Assembly (NCBI GenBank): GCA_030613605.1
Contig: JAUWLO010000024.1
Coordinates: 1-14,820, forward strand
Direction: 5' to 3'
DNA from: Gammaproteobacteria bacterium
Lineage (GTDB): Bacteria > Pseudomonadota > Gammaproteobacteria > SZUA-152
Length of the DNA: 14,820 nt
Under the pieces are notes generated by a model. It saw only the letters and a list, made by a program, of their open reading frames with translations, was not told where the DNA came from and made no database searches. The first letter of the stretch is position 1, and each line of letters opens with the position of its first letter. Shown here one piece after another: positions 12,873-14,820 of this stretch. The position numbers and the translations under genes are program-made.

Positions 12873-13834
12873 GATTTATCTCCTACGGCTTCTGTTGCTT
12901 CTGTTGCTTCTGTTGCTTCTGCTAATTGGGCAACAGATTCGGCAACGGCCTCGATAGCGTGGGGCGGGCATTGGGCCACGCAGATCATGCAGCCCTTGCA
13001 TTGATCAAGGTCGATCTGGGGATAACCCTCGTCATCGACCGTGATGGCACCATCGGGACAAAATTCACTGCACACCCACCAGCAACGATTGCAGAGTTGA
13101 TAATCGATCACCGGGCGCATGGTGCGCCAGGTTCCCGTAGCCGCCAGTTCACTGGTCAACCCGGTGTGGATGGTGGGTGCCGAAATACTTGCCACCTCGA
13201 AAGGCATGTCAATCCACTCTGGCTTCGCATAGTCCTGGGCACTTATTTCCGTGCCTTCGATGACCTTGCCCGCATATTCGGCGGCCAGTTCATAGGCCTC
13301 GGCAGCCTGCTGGAGATTTTTTTCCACAATCTCTGTACCCAGATGCGCCAATTCATCACGGATCGCCTGCTGCAAGTGTTCCAATGGAATGATACCGATC
13401 AAACGTGCAGCAGCGCCCGCACAGGTGGTGCCGAGAAAGGGCAGCTCAGCACGATCTTCGACTTCTTCAGTCACCGGCAGGATAAGTACCTGACCGGGCA
13501 CATTAAGACGTTCTTCCCAGGTCCTGGCCGCTTCGTGGCTGTTGATCATGAGCACGGTTTGCGGGCCAATGCCCTGCAGCACCCCCGCAGCCGGAATGGC
13601 CACCAGGGAATCATCGGCCACAATTACCAGATCGGGGCGATTGATAATGCCGCGTTCGTTGATGGGCTGTTTGGCGGCGCGCACATAGGCGAAGATGGGG
13701 GCGCCTCGACGTTCGGCACCATAACGAGGCGCATCTTGCACCTCATAGCCGCCGAGAAAAAAGGCATTGCTAAGGATACGGCTGGCGGTCTTCATGCCCT
13801 GACCGCCACGACCATGGAAACGTATGCGATACAT
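12869..13834 (-). CDS. porG: 2-oxoacid:ferredoxin oxidoreductase gamma subunit fused to 2x[4Fe-4S] delta domain
   Basis: Gamma subunit with the delta (ferredoxin-like) subunit fused at its C-terminus, 321 residues. The gamma domain starts RIRFHGRGGQGMKTAS (3-18), includes YGAERRGAP (38-46), and runs to about residue 190. The delta part has two clusters: C248, C251, C255 and C259-P, then C279, C282, C285 and C289-P. The second is the standard C-x2-C-x2-C-x3-CP, but the first is C-x2-C-x3-C-x3-CP, one residue longer than usual. It passes electrons from the TPP site to soluble ferredoxin. The tail AEATEATEATEAVGDKS is encoded by a 9-bp tandem repeat. ATG 13834 has an AAAGGGG ribosome-binding site and is the first gene of the por operon; its TGA overlaps the porA start. 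Confidence 0.92.
   Translation of the reverse strand: MYRIRFHGRGGQGMKTASRILSNAFFLGGYEVQDAPRYGAERRGAPIFAYVRAAKQPINERGIINRPDLVIVADDSLVAIPAAGVLQGIGPQTVLMINSHEAARTWEERLNVPGQVLILPVTEEVEDRAELPFLGTTCAGAAARLIGIIPLEHLQQAIRDELAHLGTEIVEKNLQQAAEAYELAAEYAGKVIEGTEISAQDYAKPEWIDMPFEVASISAPTIHTGLTSELAATGTWRTMRPVIDYQLCNRCWWVCSEFCPDGAITVDDEGYPQIDLDQCKGCMICVAQCPPHAIEAVAESVAQLAEATEATEATEAVGDKS
12888..12923. repeat. Four-copy 9-bp tandem repeat inside porG
   Basis: GCTTCTGTT is repeated three times and followed by a fourth copy differing in one base (GCTTCTGCT), 36 bases in all on the plus strand. On the coding strand it encodes Ala-Thr-Glu-type triplets in the disordered C-terminal tail of PorG. The unit is a multiple of three, so copy-number change would alter tail length without breaking the frame. 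Confidence 0.9.
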
Positions 13835-13856
13835 TGAATCCCCTTTTGCTGATATT

Positions 13857-13884
13857 GGGATATGTTACTGGTGTTCTACGTCAA
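13857..13884 (-). promoter_or_regulatory. Candidate por operon promoter
   Basis: On the minus strand TTGACG (13879-13884) is followed after 16 bases by TATCCC (13857-13862), a good -35 but poor -10 pair. It lies between the palindromic element and the porG ribosome-binding site (AAAGGGG, about 13841-13848), where an operon promoter is expected. The weak -10 could mean an activator or a different true promoter. Confidence 0.25.
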
Positions 13885-13893
13885 GTATAGATC

Positions 13894-14061
13894 CTGGGAG
13901 CCTGTCGGACTTAACACTGTTTGGCTGCAAATCCCTGGATAGCTATCAACTCAGCTTATTCCCCTCGTCAAATAGCGGGGCTATTCTCCTCGGGCGATAA
14001 ACTGATTTGATTCGCTACTAGTGATTTTCGCTTCAAACGGTTAAGCCCGACAGGCTCCTAG
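13894..14061. mobile_element. MITE-like long imperfect palindrome
   Basis: The ends are inverse copies matching at 20 of 22 positions (13894-13915 and 14040-14061); the best-matching part is GGAGCCTGTCGG(A/G)CTTAAC. The similarity continues inward over almost the whole length, with GTTTG, AAATC, TCAG, TTAT and AATAGC blocks in the same order on both strands, ending at the centre in AATAGC-GGG-GCTATT. The whole 162-168 bases can fold into one long hairpin. There is no coding frame of note and no clear target duplication. It lies 25 bases after the dehydrogenase stop and 60 bases before porG, so it may act as a terminator/insulator between them. Likely a non-autonomous derivative of a DNA transposon; the parent family is not identified. 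Confidence 0.75.
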
Positions 14062-14086
14062 TCCTAATCTGCCGGATTGTTCATTT

Positions 14087-14820
14087 TTAAACGAATCCTG
14101 GTGCTGAGGAAAACAAAGACCAGCGCCGAAAACTCATGGCCTTTTTGACCCGCTGTAGGGCGAGTTCCGTGGCCGCCTGCCTCGGTAGAATGCCCTGTGA
14201 CTTTGCTGCCGTCAGTACCATTTCGGTATTGCGGCGCAGTTTTTCTTCTATACTTGCAAAGGCTGCCGCCTGGCTGGCACCCTGATATTCCATGGCGGCG
14301 CAGATCACGCCGCCGGCATTGGCGATGAAGTCGGGTACACAGAGAATGCCTTTTGCTTGCAGGATCTTTTCGGCATCGTGGGTGATGGGGATATTGGCAC
14401 CTTCGATGACAAGCCTGGTGTTGAGGCGATTTACGTTGTCGGCATGGATGACATCAGGTCGTGCGGCGGGAATCCAGATGTCGCATTCCACATCGATAAC
14501 GGCATCGCGCTCAATGGCCTTACCGCCAGTGTAATCAGCTACGCTGTTGCCGGCCTGTTTGAGTTCGATGAGAGCATCTAAATCCAGACCCTTTTGATTT
14601 TGTACAGCACCGCGTGAATCTGCCACGGCCACCAGCACGGCACCTTTTTCTGTCAGAAAACGGGCGGTGTTTCTGCCGACGGCACCAAAGCCCTGAATCA
14701 CGATTCGTGCACCCTCCAGGGAAAAGTCGCAATAACGCAGGGCCACATCGGCCACGTGACTTAGGCCCCAGCCAGTGGCGCCAATCTCATCCAGCGGAAT
14801 ACCACCCACCTCACGTGGGA
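14087..14820 (-). CDS. Glu/Leu/Phe/Val dehydrogenase, C-terminal NAD(P)-binding part
   Basis: The 3' part of an amino-acid dehydrogenase that interconverts an amino acid with its 2-oxoacid and ammonia using NAD(P). The frame stays open to the window edge; the GTG at 14807-14809 is an internal Val in PREVGGIPLDEIGATGWGL, so the N-terminal catalytic domain with its lysine lies outside. Visible landmarks: IGATGWGLSHVA, Rossmann motif VIQGFGAVGRNTARFL with the G-x-G-x-x-G pattern, IPAARPDVIHADN, VIEGANIPIT and VPDFIANAGGVICAAMEYQG. The order and spacing match glutamate and leucine dehydrogenases. Which amino acid it uses cannot be decided from this half. The C-terminus, RRWSLFSSAPGFV, runs a few residues past the usual end. 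It reads toward the por operon, a long palindrome lying between. Confidence 0.9.
   Translation of the reverse strand, partial: PREVGGIPLDEIGATGWGLSHVADVALRYCDFSLEGARIVIQGFGAVGRNTARFLTEKGAVLVAVADSRGAVQNQKGLDLDALIELKQAGNSVADYTGGKAIERDAVIDVECDIWIPAARPDVIHADNVNRLNTRLVIEGANIPITHDAEKILQAKGILCVPDFIANAGGVICAAMEYQGASQAAAFASIEEKLRRNTEMVLTAAKSQGILPRQAATELALQRVKKAMSFRRWSLFSSAPGFV

Noticed and set aside
12888..12923. Tandem repeat considered as a CRISPR or iteron array
   Set aside because: Units are 9 bases, directly adjacent, in frame within porG and without spacers.
12926..13837. 303-codon plus-strand frame opposite porG
   Set aside because: It is antisense to a confidently identified gene, its product has no recognisable domain, and long antisense frames are common in GC-rich genes.
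13892..14065. TCCT on both sides of the long palindrome as a 4-bp target duplication
   Set aside because: Four bases is short, and the exact element ends are uncertain because the outer matches include mismatches; not strong enough to claim.

Overview
The window looks like chromosomal DNA of a free-living gammaproteobacterium. The evidence is the family mix: an exported protein-isoaspartate methyltransferase, a TrhA/hemolysin III membrane protein, a DUF6763-type acidic protein, several small proteins that resemble gammaproteobacterial conserved hypotheticals, and short palindromic repeats of the kind whose translation reads PAQAGIQ / PACAGMT. No RNA genes, CRISPR array, phage genes or complete transposase were seen. 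The species cannot be named from the sequence alone.

Left part (1-4815, + strand): the 3' half of a glycogen debranching enzyme (amylo-alpha-1,6-glucosidase), then a close-packed run of three genes. These are an exported or membrane-anchored PIMT (pcm), an 830-residue polytopic membrane protein carrying a spermidine-synthase-like AdoMet-binding domain, and a small MJ1316/DUF504 protein. Middle part (4945-8753): small conserved proteins, an orphan CheR-like methyltransferase (-), trhA, a membrane-anchored alpha/beta hydrolase, and an acidic DUF6763-like protein (-). Two divergent gene pairs here are separated by inverted repeats that could be operators, and several convergent pairs abut with almost no spacer.

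Right part (8766-14820, all - strand, visibly richer in G+C): reading in transcription order, a Glu/Leu/Phe/Val dehydrogenase (5' end outside the window), then a three-gene 2-oxoacid:ferredoxin oxidoreductase operon (porG with a fused 2x[4Fe-4S] ferredoxin domain, porA, porB, with overlapping start/stop codons), then an ACSF2-like acyl-CoA synthetase. Together these suggest, as inference, amino-acid or 2-oxoacid use: deamination to a 2-oxoacid, ferredoxin-linked oxidative decarboxylation to an acyl-CoA, and activation of free acids to acyl-CoA.

The most distinctive non-coding structures are two unrelated MITE-like palindromic elements bracketing the por operon. One, of 156 bp (10513-10668), is flanked by a perfect 11-bp direct repeat. 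It has 13-bp inverted repeats near its ends and a core of two REP-type hairpins with compensatory base changes. The other (about 13894-14061) is one long imperfect palindrome with 22-bp ends matching at 20 of 22 positions. I found no convincing undescribed multi-gene system. The best leads are these two elements, the membrane-associated methyltransferase pair, and the unusual cysteine spacing and 9-bp tandem repeat in PorG.
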